Assembly: GCF_016802725.1 (NCBI RefSeq)
Contig: NC_052667.1
Coordinates: 16,042,346-16,106,345, forward strand
Direction: 5' to 3'
Length of the DNA stretch: 64,000 nucleotides
Source: Solenopsis invicta
Taxonomy: Eukaryota; Arthropoda; Insecta; Hymenoptera; Formicidae
Part shown: positions 31,598-42,242 of the stretch, one piece after another
Numbering within the stretch: the stretch's first letter is position 1
Layout: every line of letters starts with the position of its first letter
Program-made: the position numbers and the translations under genes
Notes under the pieces: generated by a model
The model's database searches: none
What the model was told of the DNA's origin: nothing
Seen by the model: the letters and a program-made list of their open reading frames with translations, nothing else

Positions 31598-32683
31598 TAA
31601 GGCCGCGTTAGCTAAGCTAGATTTTGCTTTAACAAACGCGTCTTCGGCATCACGTGTCCATGGAATTTCGCGTTTATCATTTTTGCGCGAATCTGTCAAA
31701 AAGGAATGAAGCGCAGCTTGTATACGAGCTGCCTGTTTTAAACTGCGCCTATAAAAATTAAGGGCGCCTAGGAATCGTCGGAGATCGGCGATTGTACGAG
31801 GTTTAGGCCAATTTTGTATGGCAGCAACGCGTTCGGGAATTGGTTTGATACCGTCCCGACTAACTATGTGGCCTAAGAAGGTAACCTCTTGTGCACCGAG
31901 AGTGCATTTAGTTGGGTTAATGAATAAACCGTATTTTTTAAGTCTTTGAAAGACGATACGCAGATGATTCTTATGCTCCTCCTCTGAAGAGGATGCAATA
32001 AGAATGTCATCGATGTATACAAAGACGAAATCTAGATCCTGAAGAGCGCGATGTATGTAACGCTGAAACGATTGAGCGGCGTTACGTAACCCGAAAGTCA
32101 TGTAGACAAATTCGAATAAGCCGAAAGGGGTAATGACGGCCGTTTTGGGCACGTCATCTTTAGCCACCGGAATTTGGTGGTACGCTTTATAGAGATCTAG
32201 GACCGAAAAAACGGTTTTCCCTGCCAGATTGGCAGTGAAATCATGCAGGTGAGGTATCGGATACTTATCCGGAATAGTTATCGCGTTGAGACGACGATAA
32301 TCACCGCAAATACGCCATTCGCCGTTCTTTTTACGGACTAAGTGTATGGGACTAGCCCAGGAGCTATTCGAAGGCCTACAAATGCCTAAACTCATAAGCC
32401 GCTTGAATTCGGCTTTTGTCGCCGTTAATTTGTCAGGCGCTAAACGACGAGGACGTTCGGCCACGGGCGGGCCTGAGGTCGCGATATAATGTTCGACATC
32501 ACGAGTTCCTGAAGGAATCATTTGATCCACCCCCGTTATTTCCGGAAACTCTGAGAGGATGTTCGCGAATTTAGATCCGCGATTTACTGAAAAAATTTTA
32601 GTATTTGATACCACTCGAATTTCGCCGACGGCGGAAAGTTTGGTTTTCGAGTCAATAAGCCGGCGCTTGTGTAAATCTACCAC
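31598..32683 (-). pseudogene. Gypsy pol, reverse transcriptase part
   Basis: Encodes SNSSWASPIHLVRKKNGEWR, DYRRLNAITIPDKYPIPHL, FSVLDLYKAYHQIP, and the catalytic VYIDDILIAS near 32,005-32,035, then the thumb (VTFLGHIVSRDGI) and connection FLGALNFYRR. All RT motifs are intact. The frame ends at a TGA (31,595). Upstream it joins the protease region through a frameshift near 32,740. Copies element RNA into DNA inside the particle. Confidence 0.93.
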
Positions 32684-33044
32684 TAGTTGATAGAATTTTA
32701 AACAATCTGCGCCAATAATGGCGTGCGGAACGGCAGCGGAAATTCCACGCTATAGGTCGCCGAAGACCCAGGTCTAATGTAAGGCGACGCTCGCCGAAGG
32801 TATCAATTACTGTGTTATTGGCCGCGAATAATTTGTGCTCGGTCGGCTGTTTAATATCGCGAGGTGTTGCGGGAAGAATAGAAATCTCCGCGCCCGTGTC
32901 TACAAGGAATTGACGACCGGTAATGCGATCTTGTATATGAAGACGGTTCTGAGACGCCCCGTATCTCCCGACCGTCTCTGTGCGAGGAGGGGGTTTTAGT
33001 TTTCCGTCGCGTTTTTGTCTTTCCACGAACAGGGCTTGCGACAA
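32684..33044 (-). pseudogene. Gypsy protease region
   Basis: Has the aspartic protease motif FLVDTGAEISILP (about 32,910-32,870) and a glycine-poor C-terminal half (LTLDLGL). The frame shifts near 32,740, where the RT frame takes over with KFYQLVVDLHKRRL. It overlaps the gag 3' end in another frame, which fits the gag-pol frameshift layout of gypsy elements. Confidence 0.85.
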
Positions 33045-33802
33045 GATGTCGCTTTTTCTCCATACTTACGATGGATGAAGCAAAGTCCTGACTGTTTGTC
33101 AGTTTTTTTAGCGTCGCTCAGAGGACCGGGAGAACGACCTCGAGACGAAGATCGCCTGCGACGCGATTTAAATACCTCCTTGTTTAATGCGGCGAGCTGT
33201 TTTGAAATTGAGTTTAATTTCTTGTCAATATCTGACGGGGGTACCATGTCTTTTTGTTTAGACGCGGATGCGACAAAAGGAACAACGGAGGTGTTAGGAT
33301 TATTAATTTCCGTTATTCTATCCGCAATTTCCGTTAATTTTTGTAGATCCTGCTCATTTATTGCCGCTAGGATCGCTCTATGAGAGTCAGGAAGCTGCTC
33401 GATAAATAGAGACCGAAGAACTTGTAGACTGCATTGTCCATTGTTAAGGTTTTTCATTCGGTTTAATAAATGTGAGGGTTTTTGATCCCCTAAGACTTGA
33501 CCTTTCAATAGGGTCCGCAAGCGCGACTCGGGAGAAATTGCATAAACGGATAGAATACGCTCTTTGAGGCTATCAAATAAATTATCGATCGGAGGATCGG
33601 CTTTGAGTAAATCCGCGATATACGCGATTACATCGCTGTCAAGGCCGGTGAGGAGATAATCCTCCTTGGTTCGGTCAACGGTAATTGCCGCGACTCGTAA
33701 TGACGCCTCTACTTGGAGAATCCACGCCTCGGGTCCGCTTTTCCAAAACGGCGGGATCTTAGGAGCGCGATAAGCTTCAATGCGCGGCGGTTCGTCAGTC
33801 AT
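32996..33802 (-). CDS. Gypsy Gag protein, intact frame
   Basis: Best start at 33,802 (MTDEPPRIEAYRAPKIPPFW); a further upstream in-frame ATG at 33,874 would add 24 residues unlike gag. About 268 residues: capsid-like region (LQVEASLRVAAITVDRTKEDYLLTGL; SRLRTLLKGQVLGDQKPSHLL; LFIEQLPDSHRAILA), an Arg/Ser-rich stretch (SRRRRSSSRGRSPGP), and a C-terminal C-x2-H-x9-C-x3-C motif (CFIHRKYGEKATSCRKPC) characteristic of CsRn1-clade gag. It would form the particle. It ends in overlap with the protease frame. Confidence 0.9.
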   Translation of the reverse strand: MTDEPPRIEAYRAPKIPPFWKSGPEAWILQVEASLRVAAITVDRTKEDYLLTGLDSDVIAYIADLLKADPPIDNLFDSLKERILSVYAISPESRLRTLLKGQVLGDQKPSHLLNRMKNLNNGQCSLQVLRSLFIEQLPDSHRAILAAINEQDLQKLTEIADRITEINNPNTSVVPFVASASKQKDMVPPSDIDKKLNSISKQLAALNKEVFKSRRRRSSSRGRSPGPLSDAKKTDKQSGLCFIHRKYGEKATSCRKPCSWKDKNATEN

Positions 33803-34970
33803 GATGACGACGGTATGAGTCGAGTAACAAAAACGACTGTTACAACCAGAACGCAAAAACTGGCGTAACAACAAGCGCCCAACCGCGCGAACAGTTATTG
33901 AAGACAGCGCACTATTGAAATATGACTAGACAGAGCGTACGCGACAGAGACGCGAAACGACCGCTAAATCATTGAGTTACCACTAGTGCGTAACGTTGAG
34001 TTAAGTCGCCGGCAACACGACGATGTTGCTATTCGATGTGTTTAGAGGAACCTCGAAACAAAATGACTTCACAAAAGGACGTGAGAAGTCGGTACGCAAT
34101 AGTAATGGTACTGGCGTAACGTTACGATGCGAATGACGCCACGATAGAAACGCATATATCCTGTGCGAATACTAAAGCGACGTAGCTAGACGCTTAACGG
34201 AAAGTCGGCTTGCGATATTTTAATATCTGCCATAAATAGGCGTACGAAACGAGAAAGAAAATTACAATGTCGTTGAGCGGTAGCCGCTGTTCGAAATGCA
34301 CCAATGGCGTGCGAACATGATACAGCGCTGTTGCTACGCGCGAGGATTCTCGATTTGAAATGCCGGGTCAAACGCTTGATGCGGACGCGTACGCTGGCAC
34401 AGGCAAATAAGAGAGATAGTACGTTACGAGGACGAAGGTCTCGGTGATCCTGAAGAGACGGAATGCACCGTCGAGATCTGCGATGAGCTGCGAAGATCGT
34501 TGATGACCTGATGTACGCCTCAATGTCGGATGATGCGTCGCAAAATATTGCGTAACGCCACGACGGTTGCAGAGAGCTGCAACGGGCTGCGATGAGCTGC
34601 GAATAGTCGCAATATGCTGCGCAGTGCCACTGAAGAAGACGTAGCCAGCCGATGCGTCAGGAACAGCCTCGCCGGGGATGCGAAATCCGTCGAACAGGCC
34701 GCCCGTTGAAACGCGATGGCTGGAAAGTTTTCGTCGAATTGCGTGTCTTTTTAGCGACGTCGCCCAATGGCGTGTCGTTGCACGAATGGCTTTGCCGGCC
34801 GGCACGAAGGCATTTCCCTTTTCAGGAAAATCTGCGTCGTTCGCCAAGAATGCTGAGCGAGGAGGTTCTGGAACAGAGAAAAATGCCGTCGCGTGTCCCC
34901 CGGGAAGCCGGTGGACTACGCACGGGCCTTGACGAGACAATTTCTCGAAGCGCGCACCGAAACGACCTAT
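33803..34970 (-). other. Long leader of gypsy element
   Basis: About 1.15 kb between the PBS and gag. It has repeated GATGAGCTGCGA-type words near 34,480-34,620. The open frames here (for example 34,368-34,973) show no domain and no conservation evidence. Leader and packaging functions are possible but not shown. Confidence 0.6.
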
Positions 34971-34987
34971 CACGTCGGGGTCACCAA
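34971..34987 (-). promoter_or_regulatory. Primer-binding site of gypsy element
   Basis: In sense, TTGGTGACCCCGACGTGA follows the 5' LTR end directly. TGG at its start pairs with the CCA end of a tRNA. I do not assign the tRNA species. Confidence 0.85.
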
Positions 34988-35288
34988 TGTGGGCTATTGC
35001 AGTAGCCCGAGAAATATATCAGGTCGCAATTAATATGGTACGCGACAGTGTTGTTAACCGGATTGACGATATATTTTAAACAACACAAAGTAGTTATACA
35101 GCGAGGATTACAGGATGATGTAATATAACTAAAGACGCACGATTATACCGACACGCGGGCATGTGTGTGTGCACATGCATGTAACTCGACGACGTACAGA
35201 GCTCGAATGCTCACGCAGCGCTGCTCGGCAGAACCCGGCTTCGACCATAGACTACGAATAGCGTAGAGGGAACTCGCCGGTCGCCACA
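34988..35288 (-). repeat. 5' LTR of gypsy element (right on plus strand)
   Basis: 301 bp, paired with 29,361-29,661. It is followed by CAGC TSD and the rest of the mariner right end. Confidence 0.92.
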
Positions 35289-35778
35289 CAGCATTTACCG
35301 CTGGCGCCATCTACTGGAAAACGGCGGTTTTCAATTTGTACTCCTAATACATAAAATACAACAATATAACAACTAGTGACAGCGTGATGTAACGTTACAT
35401 TAATAATCAATAAATTACATCACTAATTAATAAATTACATTCTTACATTAATGTTACCTCAAACCAAATCAATTTACGTTGATGCTACATAACGATGACG
35501 GCATACACAATGATGTGTAATCCATCTGATGGTACACGTTATTTTTCTTAAGATACAATTCTGAAAAACGAAGATACATTATTAATATTATGAGTAAAAT
35601 ATACGCATATAAATAAAAATTGAAAAACAGCTATTACTCACCTCCCCTCTCCTTTCAAACATTCTGTACGATACTCTCCTTTCAATAATTTCGTCAAAAC
35701 AGAGGCATCTGAAAATAAACCAAGCATTTGATTAAATACATGTATTTTTAATTAAGTAATTGCAAATAATTATTCAAA

Positions 35779-35979
35779 ATGAGTTCCTCCGAAGACGAGG
35801 GGAAATACAATGACCTCATCAATTTTAAAAAGCAAATAAAAGTTCTTAAAAAACGCAAAAAAGAGCTTACGCGAAAAGCCGAAAATATAGAAAGTATGAT
35901 GAAGATATTTACCCAAACTCTCGCAGGCAGTAGACCTCCTTCTACTTTTACACCTACCAGACGTAACAAGGTATTCTAG
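35779..35979 (+). pseudogene. Probable gag N-terminal fragment
   Basis: 66 residues, MSSSEDEGKYNDLINFKKQ, then a Lys-rich heptad-like segment (IKVLKKRKKELTRKAENIESMM). The size and place fit an errantivirus gag start, but no gag core or knuckle follows. About 80 bp later the protease-RT linker appears, so most of gag and protease has been deleted. Assignment is by context. Confidence 0.5.
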
Positions 35980-36059
35980 GCACGTCATTTTTCAAAGAAC
36001 ACAACGCCTATATCAATTACGCACAAAAGAATCTGACTTAGCGTAATTGCTACTTTCCA

Positions 36060-36911
36060 TTTAAGAAATACGAAACTATTGTCGTACCTCCGCGTACTAA
36101 CACGGGATTTGTAGTTCTAATATCAAACCCGGAAATTAAAACAGGGTATATCCCTCGCCTAAAAATTTGCGAAGGAGTATACGCCGGAAATTCACTTGTA
36201 ACTTGTATTAATGATAAAGCTTATATACGAATAATTAATATGCTCGATCACGAGATTGAAGTTCTGATACCCACCCTGCAAATCGAAGAAGTCGCTCAAA
36301 TTGCTGATAAACTACCGACATCTACGGAGATTGAAAATACTCCAAACAAAAATTCTCCTGAAACTAAAAATCATAAATTATTACAATCCTCTGAAAATAA
36401 CATAATTAATACCACTACTAATACAAACAATTACATTAACAAAACAAATGTTTCTATTAATAATAATGCTGATAACAGTGACAATACAAATAACACTGGT
36501 GATAACGTTGCAAACACTAATACTAATACTATTAATCATGAATCGCTCTCTCTTACCAATTCTCCTAATTTCTACAATGCATCTTTCGAATGCACCCCTA
36601 TTACTCAAAATATTTTACTCTATGCAGAAAGCATGCAAGCTCAGACGGGCCCCTTTCATAAAAAAGAAAGCGCGACCGCTCTCATGGGACCTTCTTTTTC
36701 TCACAAATCTAGCTCAAGCGGCACCTACACTAATCCTACGCTGGCACCACAGAGTCCACCATCTCCCTCCCTCGTGCCATACAGAGCACTCCTACAAGAA
36801 AAAGCGATTCATGACATAAATGATAACCAAGCAATTTATATTATAAATATGAAAGAAATTGCCGTTACTAAAAATAAAAAAATCACGCGTAGAAATATCA
36901 CCATCACTTAA
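36060..36911 (+). pseudogene. Errantivirus pol, protease-RT linker with Asn/Thr-rich segment
   Basis: Reads NTGFVVLISNPEIKTGYIPR, GVYAGNSLVTCINDKAYIRI and NMLDHEIEVLIPTLQIEEV, the linker between protease and RT in errantivirus pol. After that comes an Asn/Thr-rich low-complexity stretch (about 36,370-36,540) that is unusual for this region, then Ser/Pro-rich sequence. The frame closes at 36,911. A 28-bp direct duplication follows (36,974-37,029). Confidence 0.7.
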
Positions 36912-36973
36912 AGTTGTACGATAAAACCCAACAAAAAATTTGAGAATTCTGAATTAAATAATTTTAAAATAAA

Positions 36974-37029
36974 TCCTGATAGAGTATCTATAATATTACA
37001 TTCCTGATAGAGTATCTATAATATTACAA
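36974..37029 (+). repeat. 28-bp tandem duplication
   Basis: TCCTGATAGAGTATCTATAA and the following 8 bases occur twice in a row, just upstream of the RT segment. Confidence 0.85.
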
Positions 37030-37047
37030 TCACTCCGACTTGAACAT

Positions 37048-37671
37048 TTGACTTCTCTCGAGCAGGAACACATTGTCACACTAGTTAAAAATAACTCAGA
37101 TAAATTTTACATACTTAACGACTACTTTGGTCAAACTCACGTAATAACGCATAAAATAACGACTACCGATGACGCACCGATACACACAAAGCAGTATCGA
37201 TTTCCTCCTATACATAAAGAAGAGATAAATCGACAAATAAACCAACTTTGCTTAAACGATATTATAGTACCTTCCAACTCCCCATATAATTCACCTGTTT
37301 GGATTGTGCCAAAGAAATCTGATTCAACGGGTAATAAAAGATGGCGAATGGTCATCGATTACAGACGGCTAAACAAAAAAACGATTGGAGACGCGTATCC
37401 GTTACCGAACATCTGCGATATCAAGGACCAACTCGTTGGTTCCAAATGTATGTCGATACTCGATTTAATTAGCGGGTTCCATCAGATACCCATGGATCCC
37501 GCCGATGCGCATAAAACTGCATTTTCGACACCGCACAGGCATTATGAGTTTTCGCGAATGCCTTTCGGTTTAAAGAACGTCTCGGCTACTTTCCAGCGAT
37601 TAATGGACCAAGTTTTAACTGGCCTACAAGGGGTCGAACTATTCATGTACATGGACGATATCGCTCGATAA
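37048..37671 (+). pseudogene. Errantivirus reverse transcriptase, first part
   Basis: All core motifs are present: SPYNSPVWIVPKKSD, WRMVIDYRRLNKKTIGDAYP, SILDLISGFHQIPM, HKTAFSTPHRHYEFSRMPFG and the catalytic FMYMDDI near 37,643. The frame is lost at about 37,668, right after the catalytic box, and resumes in another frame with SSFQEHEIKMNKLMDRL. The start ATG given is internal to pol and not a true start. Confidence 0.92.
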
Positions 37672-38130
37672 ACGCGAGCTCGTTTCAAGAGCATGAAATA
37701 AAAATGAATAAGTTAATGGACCGTCTGCGATTCGCAAATCTAGTGCTTCAACCGGATAAATGTGAATTCCTCCGTCGCAAAGTGACATATCTCGGTCACA
37801 TAATCGGAGAAAATGACGTGCATCCAGATCCGCAAAAAATTTCCGAAGTACAAAATTTTCCAGTTCCAAAGAATATAAAAAATGTTCGGCAATTCCTCGG
37901 GTTGGCCATCTATTACCGTCGCTTCATTCCAAATTTTTTGAAAATCGCCAATCCGTTATCTAATTTATTAAAGAAGGATGTAATTTTTAAATGGAACGAT
38001 ACTACGCAAGAAGCGTTTAATACTCTAAAAGAATCGTTATGTAAGGAACCAATTTTGCAATATCCGGATTTCAATCGCGCATTTGTCTTTACAACAGACG
38101 CATCAAATTTCGCTATCGGTGGAGTATTAA
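37672..38130 (+). pseudogene. Errantivirus RT thumb and RNase H start
   Basis: LVLQPDKCEFLRRKVTYLGH, VRQFLGLAIYYRRFIPNF, then FVFTTDASNFAIGGVL, the RNase H TDAS motif (about 38,092-38,125). It is cut at 38,130 by the TTAA-flanked element. The other side continues in the same frame at 39,347. Confidence 0.92.
38127..38130. repeat. TTAA target-site duplication (left)
   Basis: TTAA here and at 39,343-39,346. Confidence 0.92.
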
Positions 38131-39342
38131 GGGGTAACACCACCTTTGAGGCCCTAAAATGATACTTAAGTTTGGGAATTTACTGTCGGCAAATGAATAA
38201 CTTTATATAAAAAAAGCTTAGAGGTCTTTATTGTACATATATTAACAAATAAAAAAATATTTTTTTATTTTTTTTATGCACAAAATGGCGACGTACTAGC
38301 CCATTTACAAAATCGTATTTTCTTAAAGATGAATTTTTGCGTGCAAGTTTTCTGCGACATGATTTATGTTGAAATTAAACAAAAAAAATCTTCATTATCT
38401 ACATATTCAAAACTAAGGAAGTACGTAGGGATTTTTAAAAATATTAATTTTTATCTAAATGGCAGCTATTTATAAAAAAAAGTGGATTTTTCACCCAAAA
38501 ATTTGTTTAAAAAATGCTGATTGCAAAAAGAGTTTTCAACATTTCGCAAAAAGCCTATGTACTTCCCTGTAGAATAGTTACAAGAAGATTATGTTAAAAT
38601 TTCAAGTCAATCGGATAAAAATTGTAACAGTAACTTGCACGCAAATTTAAAAAACTGTGTTTTGAGAAAAACGCGTTTAAAGCTTTGGTAATTGATTTTT
38701 TGTGTGTAAAGTTGAAAATTTTTAATTTATCTCTAATCTGCGATGCTTGCCCCATAAAGATATTTTTCCACAAGTTCAGCAGCCTCATTAAATTCCTTTC
38801 TTGTTGCTAATAATGATATTCTGGTCTCTTTTGCTTCTTGGGTGAGACTGCGCTCGGCAAGTACGACGCGCCGCGCATGCAATTTTTGGCAATAATAATG
38901 ACAAATAGTGGCCACCATGAGGTTTTAGACTTGCAAAATTTTCATTAAACTGTTATAGCCATCATTATAATAACAAACAGCCAAGTTTGTTGCATAAACA
39001 CAGAAAAACTAATGGCGTCGCATAAACATAAAAACCGACGCTTTCAAAACTATTTACTGATATAGTACAAGTAATAACATCTATATTGTGTTAGTCAAAG
39101 GTCTATTTTCGGTACATAAATAAGGCCCAAATAATATACGAAGCATAGAGAAGACGGGGGCCGCTCCAAATCGCTTGCAGCTGCTCGGTAGGCGCATGGA
39201 GACGATTTATTTAATCAGCTCGAACACTATAATAGAGTTTGAATTTTGTTCTAAAACTACTTACAGCATATTTATAAGTATAAACTAATGATTTAATAAA
39301 AAAAAAATCGATTTTTTCAAATCTCAAAGGTGGTGTTACCCC
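38131..39342. mobile_element. 1212-bp TTAA-flanked non-autonomous DNA element, copy 1
   Basis: The ends are perfect 20-bp inverted repeats (38,131-38,150 and 39,323-39,342, GGGGTAACACCACCTTTGAG). TTAA flanks both sides, as for piggyBac-like transposition. The interior is AT-rich and has no transposase; ORFs are short and unconvincing. The target is a TTAA in the RNase H coding sequence. A diverged second copy ends at 62,892. The superfamily assignment rests on the TTAA target only. Confidence 0.88.
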
Positions 39343-39740
39343 TTAAGTCAAGGCGAAATAGGCTACGACCTTCCGATTGCCTACGCGTCAAACTCAGCAG
39401 ACAAAAATTATTTTACTATTAAAAAAGAACTTCTTGCTATCACGTACTTCGTAAATCATTTCCGTCCATATCTTTACGGTAGAAAATTCACTCTAGTAAC
39501 TGATCACCAGCCATTAACTTGGCTACATTGCATCAAAGACCCTACGTCTAGGCTCGCACGTTGGCGTTTAAAATTAGAAGAGTATGATTATGATATCGTT
39601 TATAAGAAAGGCACAAGTAATAATAATGCGGATGCACTGTCTAGAAATCTCATTATTCCTAAGCCAATCTTTTACTCCATCCGCCTATCAGAAAAAAACC
39701 ACGATTTGAGTCGCAAATTCATGAAGTTCGCCGCGCATTA
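39343..39740 (+). pseudogene. Errantivirus RNase H, remainder
   Basis: SADKNYFTIKKELLAITYFV, FTLVTDHQPLTWLH and NADALSRN are the C-terminal RNase H motifs. The reading frame matches that left of the inserted element when one TTAA is counted, which confirms the insertion point. A TAA ends it near 39,740. Confidence 0.9.
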
Positions 39741-39817
39741 ACTACGTTATTTACTGGCAACGAAGATTCTGATAATGAGCGTCCACGAAAAAGGCCTATA
39801 TTAAGCCTGGCTCCGGT

Positions 39818-40414
39818 GTGGAATTGGGCTCTTCCCCGGATTCTGAAGAATCGGACGCTTCGCTAATTATTTGTGAAAAACAGTCTTCTATTAAACAAAC
39901 AATCCCACCGTCATCTAATCGCAAATTCAGCTTTAACCCAAGGGCATCATTTCAAGAAGAGATGATCCGCCTTAAATCATCAAACCAAGCGCCTCCACAG
40001 CCACTTACGTCTATACCATCGCGATACAAATTAAGACCGCGAAAACAGAAAAAAATAACTGAGATCTCTAACGTGGACAAAAACGCGCGAATTTCAGACT
40101 TTGAAGAAACGCCATCTCAACCTGATATCCCTCCAGAACCTCCACTTTCCGATTTCGAATCCTCAGATAGTAAGCCTGAGCATGAACCAGATCTTGAATC
40201 GTCGCCTATTCCTAACGCCCTGTGTAAAATTCTAGACAGTCCGTTATCATTGCTCGAAAGAAATGATCACTTCGTTATATTAACCACTGTTAATACGCGA
40301 CTTTTTGATAATGGAGCCATCGAACTCCACGATGCAGAAAAATTGCCAACTCTTGACAATTTAATGCTCGAAAGAGCCCGCGTTTATTTGCTCACTGTAA
40401 TGACAAACACGTAA
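39818..40414 (+). pseudogene. Pol spacer between RNase H and integrase
   Basis: 198 residues, acidic and Ser/Pro-rich (SSPDSEESDASL; PPEPPLSDFESSDS), with a basic patch YKLRPRKQKK and a C-terminal folded-looking part (LERNDHFVILTTVNTRLFDN). Errantivirus pol has a poorly conserved spacer here. No catalytic motif. The ATG is probably internal. Confidence 0.6.
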
Positions 40415-40639
40415 TTGTCTTAGCTGTAAAAGAACGAAAAACCATTCAGATGAATATTGAAATTTAAAAAAAAATGTTTTACTTAGATTCTGGATGTAAT
40501 CACTGAACTAAATTTACGGTCAATTAGCATGAGGAAAACTGAAATATTGAATTCAACTCCATGGAAACTAATACTTGAAACTTTAACAACTGCGATAGCA
40601 GAACAACCTATCATTATTAATATTTGTATACGGCTTAAT

Positions 40640-41640
40640 TACCCCTTTAGTAGAAGATAGAATTAACATAATAAAAGAACACCATGAATCAGCAATTGGT
40701 GGACATAAAGATATCACTAAAACTTACAGACTTATTAGAAAGCGTTATTTTTGGCCTGATATGAAAAGTCAAATTCAAAATTTTGTTAAATAATGCCTTA
40801 TGTGCCAAACACGAAAACTTGTCAGACAGAAAACGCGACAGCCAATGATGCTGACTGATACACCGGGTCAAGCATTCGACAAGGTCGCTCTTGATATTGT
40901 AGGACCTCTTAAAACTACTGATTCAGGCAATACTTATATCCTGACAATGCAAGATCTATTAACTAAATATTCTGTCTATGCACCTCTGTCAAGCATTAGT
41001 GCCGAGGCAACAGCAACAGCCTTTATCAATTATTTTATCTGCTGATTTGGTTGTCCACGCAGTATTCTAACAGATCAAGGCCGTAACTTTATGAGTCAAG
41101 TAATGAAAAGTATCACAAAATAGTTTTGAATCCAGCATTTCAAAACCACCGCGTATTATCCTCAATCTAACGGATTGCTCGAAAGATCACATTCCGTATT
41201 AATAGAGTACTTAAAATGCTTCGTACAAAAAGAAAACAAATATACATATGGAATATACATATTGAAAAAGTCGGTTTCTCGTGCAATACATCTATGCACG
41301 AAAGTACTGGGTATACCTCGCACGAATTAATTTTCGGCACACCAGCGCAAATTCCATCTAGCTATAATACTGAGCCTGCTCCAAAAACTTATTCCCTTCA
41401 ACTTAATAATTTATTTCACGAGATTCGAAAATTACAACAAAAAGCTAAATTAAATCTAGAAAGAGTTAAACAAAAATCCAAGCAAAATTACGACAAATGC
41501 GTTGAACCCGTAACTTTTCAACCTGGTGACAATGTCTTCCTGCTAAACGATTTAAAAACGGGCAAATTTACTTCTGAATATCTTGGGCCTTATCGGGTAC
41601 TGGAAGTGGATCGAAATGTAAATGAATAAACCTTGAGATA
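40640..41640 (+). pseudogene. Errantivirus integrase
   Basis: Zinc-binding region HHESAIGGHKDITKTYRLI...CLMC (about 40,680-40,806) has a TAA at about 40,791. The core has DKVALDIVGPL (about 40,878), ILTDQGRNFM (about 41,066) and NGLLERSHSVL (about 41,170), giving the D,D,E residues. In-frame stops occur near 41,042 and 41,122, and the frame changes near 41,210. The C-terminal part (41,216-41,629) has STGYTSHELIFG and PGDNVFLLNDLKTGKF...LGPYRVLEV, the usual GPY/F end. Not functional. Confidence 0.9.
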
Positions 41641-42238
41641 AGAAGTACTACTCGGATAGTGCACTCTAATAAGCTTAAAAAAAGCTTATTTAAGCAAATC
41701 AGGATGACCAACCTTTATGTTACAGATGAATTCTGTACTATAATTTTCACGGTGATCATCCTAATCTGCCTTATTGATGCACTCATGGGCTATGATTGCA
41801 ATGAGCCTTACCCGGATGGCACCTTCGTCTCACTACTTAAAATGGACGAATGTAATACGCCCGAGGGGAGGATCATACTCCATGAAATAAACATTAACTT
41901 AATCTAATTACCTAAAGACGCTAATGTTAGCGTACTATCTTGCAGAATAGAGTCAGAAAACGTTATCTATGACAGTAGAGATCTACAATATAATAATTCC
42001 ATTAAAACACACAGATCTTATCTACTGGTTAACTTACACGAATACATTTACATACATAACTATAAACAAGTCACAATTAAAAATTTTACCTTTAATGACT
42101 TAAAATTAAACGTTCTCAATAGCAGATTGCTACCCATTGGCAATGCTTCTAATCCACTGTCACAGATAGCTAAAAATTTAACACATATTACTATTAAAAA
42201 TTATTTACGTATATTCAAACAAAATTATATCAAGGTAA

Positions 42239-42242
42239 ATAC
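42239..42242. repeat. ATAC TSD (left) of presumed solo LTR
   Basis: ATAC here and at 44,004-44,007. Confidence 0.85.

Larger units (their letters stand above)
29361..35288 (-). mobile_element. CsRn1-like Ty3/gypsy retrotransposon, complete with both LTRs
   Basis: 5928 bp with two 301-bp LTRs, a primer-binding site, gag, protease, RT, RNase H and integrase on the minus strand, and 4-bp TSDs. The gag Cys/His motif is of the CHCC kind seen in the CsRn1 clade. LTRs differ at about 7 of 301 positions, all transitions. It inserted in the TIR-proximal non-coding part of a mariner. Only a few lesions (one nonsense codon, one frameshift) affect coding. Confidence 0.92.
28135..35347 (-). mobile_element. 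Mariner transposon split by a gypsy element
   Basis: TIRs of about 30 bp lie at 28,135-28,164 and 35,318-35,347 (TTAGGAGTACAAATTGAAAA at the outer end) and are flanked by TA. Without the 5928-bp gypsy element and its 4-bp TSD copy, the mariner is about 1281 bp, the usual size. The transposase is on the minus strand and defective. A second, deleted copy of the same family lies at 60,720-61,410. Confidence 0.93.

Noticed and set aside
34368..35005. 200- and 117-residue ORFs on opposite strands
   Set aside because: They lie in the untranslated leader of the gypsy element and have no domain.
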